Positions 13,424 through 13,902 of a stretch of 13,902 nucleotides of DNA are shown here, one piece after another (the stretch's first letter is position 1; each line of letters starts with the position of its first letter). This DNA is from JBOGHU01 sp050742255 (GTDB taxonomy: Bacteria > Actinomycetota > Acidimicrobiia > Acidimicrobiales > CADCSY01). The notes beneath the pieces were generated by a model. It did no database searches, was not told the DNA's origin, and was given only the letters and a program-made list of their open reading frames with translations. Location: assembly GCA_050742255.1 (NCBI GenBank), contig JBOGHU010000028.1:1-13902 (forward strand), in the 5' to 3' direction. A program made the position numbers and the translations under genes.

Positions 13424-13902
13424 TCAGAGCTCCTGACGGCGCCCCGCGGCTCTCTTGGCCGGGGCCTTCCTGGTGGAGGCCTTTGCCTTGGCCGGGGCCT
13501 TCCTGGTGGAGGCCTTTGCCTTGGCCGGGGCCTCCTTGGCCGCTGCCTTCCTCTTGGCCGGGGCCTTCTTGGCCGCTGCCTTCCTCTTGGCCGGGGCCTT
13601 CTTGGCCGCCGCCTTCCTCGGGGCCGGGGCCGGCTCGGGTTCGGGTGGCGCCGTCCTCACCGGGGCCGGCTCGGGTGGCGACACCTCCAGGCCCAGCCGG
13701 CGGTCGATGGCCTCGAGGACCTCGGGGCGGGCCGAGCCACCGACCTCCCGCGCCCGGACCTCCTCGAGCTCGTCCTCGTACAGCTCGGGCAGGAGGGGCA
13801 GGATCTCGCTGACGCCGAGGTCGTCGTAGTCGGCGATGGGGAACGGCTCGGGGCCGGGAGGGGGTGGGGCGGGGGCCTCCTCTGGGGCCAGTGGCTCCCG
13901 GC
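13424..13902 (-). CDS. Histone-H1-like Lys/Ala/Pro-rich protein, 5' end outside window
   Basis: The last 158 codons of a leftward gene that continues beyond the right edge; the stop is TGA 13424-13426. The visible part has three zones. A Pro/Ala/Glu-rich linker comes first, then an acidic module of about 50 residues (FPIADYDDLGVSEILPLL through ELYEDELEEVRAREV to RPEVLEAIDRRLGLEV) that looks helical. A second Pro/Glu linker leads to a strongly basic C-terminal tail of five 11-residue repeats of the type KAAAKKAPAKR, closing with AAGRRQEL. Such tails occur in bacterial H1-like proteins and on the C-termini of actinobacterial HU, where they bind DNA. The acidic module recalls a short region I associate with actinobacterial proteins of unknown function, from memory only. 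A nucleoid-binding role is inferred. A GTG inside the frame (13682-13684) is not the likely start, because the acidic module upstream is coherent coding sequence. Confidence 0.8.
   Translation of the reverse strand, partial: REPLAPEEAPAPPPPGPEPFPIADYDDLGVSEILPLLPELYEDELEEVRAREVGGSARPEVLEAIDRRLGLEVSPPEPAPVRTAPPEPEPAPAPRKAAAKKAPAKRKAAAKKAPAKRKAAAKEAPAKAKASTRKAPAKAKASTRKAPAKRAAGRRQEL
13451..13615 (-). repeat. Five 33-bp tandem repeats coding the basic tail
   Basis: The stretch has a 33-base period, one 11-residue unit per repeat. There are two unit types: the two copies at 13454-13486 and 13487-13519 are identical (units of the KASTRKAPAKA kind), while those starting at 13536, 13569 and 13602 form a second near-identical set (units of the KAAAKKAPAKR kind). 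Exact repeats of this length favour slippage or recombination that would change copy number without breaking the frame. Confidence 0.9.

Overview
This window is chromosomal, very GC-rich DNA that looks actinobacterial. The strongest lineage clue is a bacterial proteasome activator (Bpa), a family tied to actinobacteria that carry a 20S proteasome. A DnaE1 with a complete PHP exonuclease-type metal site and a two-block-cysteine IleRS of the long (type 2) form fit this. The overall gene style suggests a deep actinobacterial lineage such as Acidimicrobiia, but that placement is my inference. I see no insertion sequence, prophage, CRISPR array, tRNA or rRNA, so this is a core housekeeping region rather than an island.

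Layout. Positions 1-320 hold no convincing large gene, only a doubtful 41-codon frame and a strong hairpin that probably ends the leftward transcript. From 7086 down to 321, five genes run leftward: an alkaline-phosphatase-superfamily phosphodiesterase, bpa, dnaE, a conserved protein of unknown function and a nitroreductase-family flavoprotein. A rightward Rrf2-family regulator (7198-7686) is divergent from the phosphodiesterase. It meets a second leftward cluster tail to tail, and a short hairpin there holds both stop codons. That cluster (10072 down to 7703) is DUF167/YggU protein, TraR/DksA-type zinc finger protein, lspA and an RluD-type pseudouridine synthase. ileS (10146-13268) runs rightward, divergent from the DUF167 gene. 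The window ends in the 3' part of a leftward gene for a histone-H1-like Lys/Ala/Pro-rich protein built on five 11-residue repeats.

How the genes relate. They cover replication (DnaE), isoleucine charging (IleRS), lipoprotein maturation (LspA), rRNA modification (RluD-like), transcription control (Rrf2, TraR/DksA-like), protein turnover (Bpa) and probably nucleoid organisation (the H1-like tail).

Points that stand out. (1) IleRS carries GLHH where class I synthetases have HXGH, the swapped GXHH signature linked to mupirocin hyper-resistance in some type 2 IleRS enzymes. (2) Three genes at the heads of transcripts (rrf2, DUF167, ileS) each have a TANNNT box exactly seven bases before the start codon, which indicates leaderless mRNAs and fixes their starts. 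(3) A 10-bp inverted repeat with DnaA-box-like cores lies just upstream of dnaE. (4) Bpa ends in GTYL rather than the mycobacterial GQYL. I did not find a clearly new multi-gene system here.
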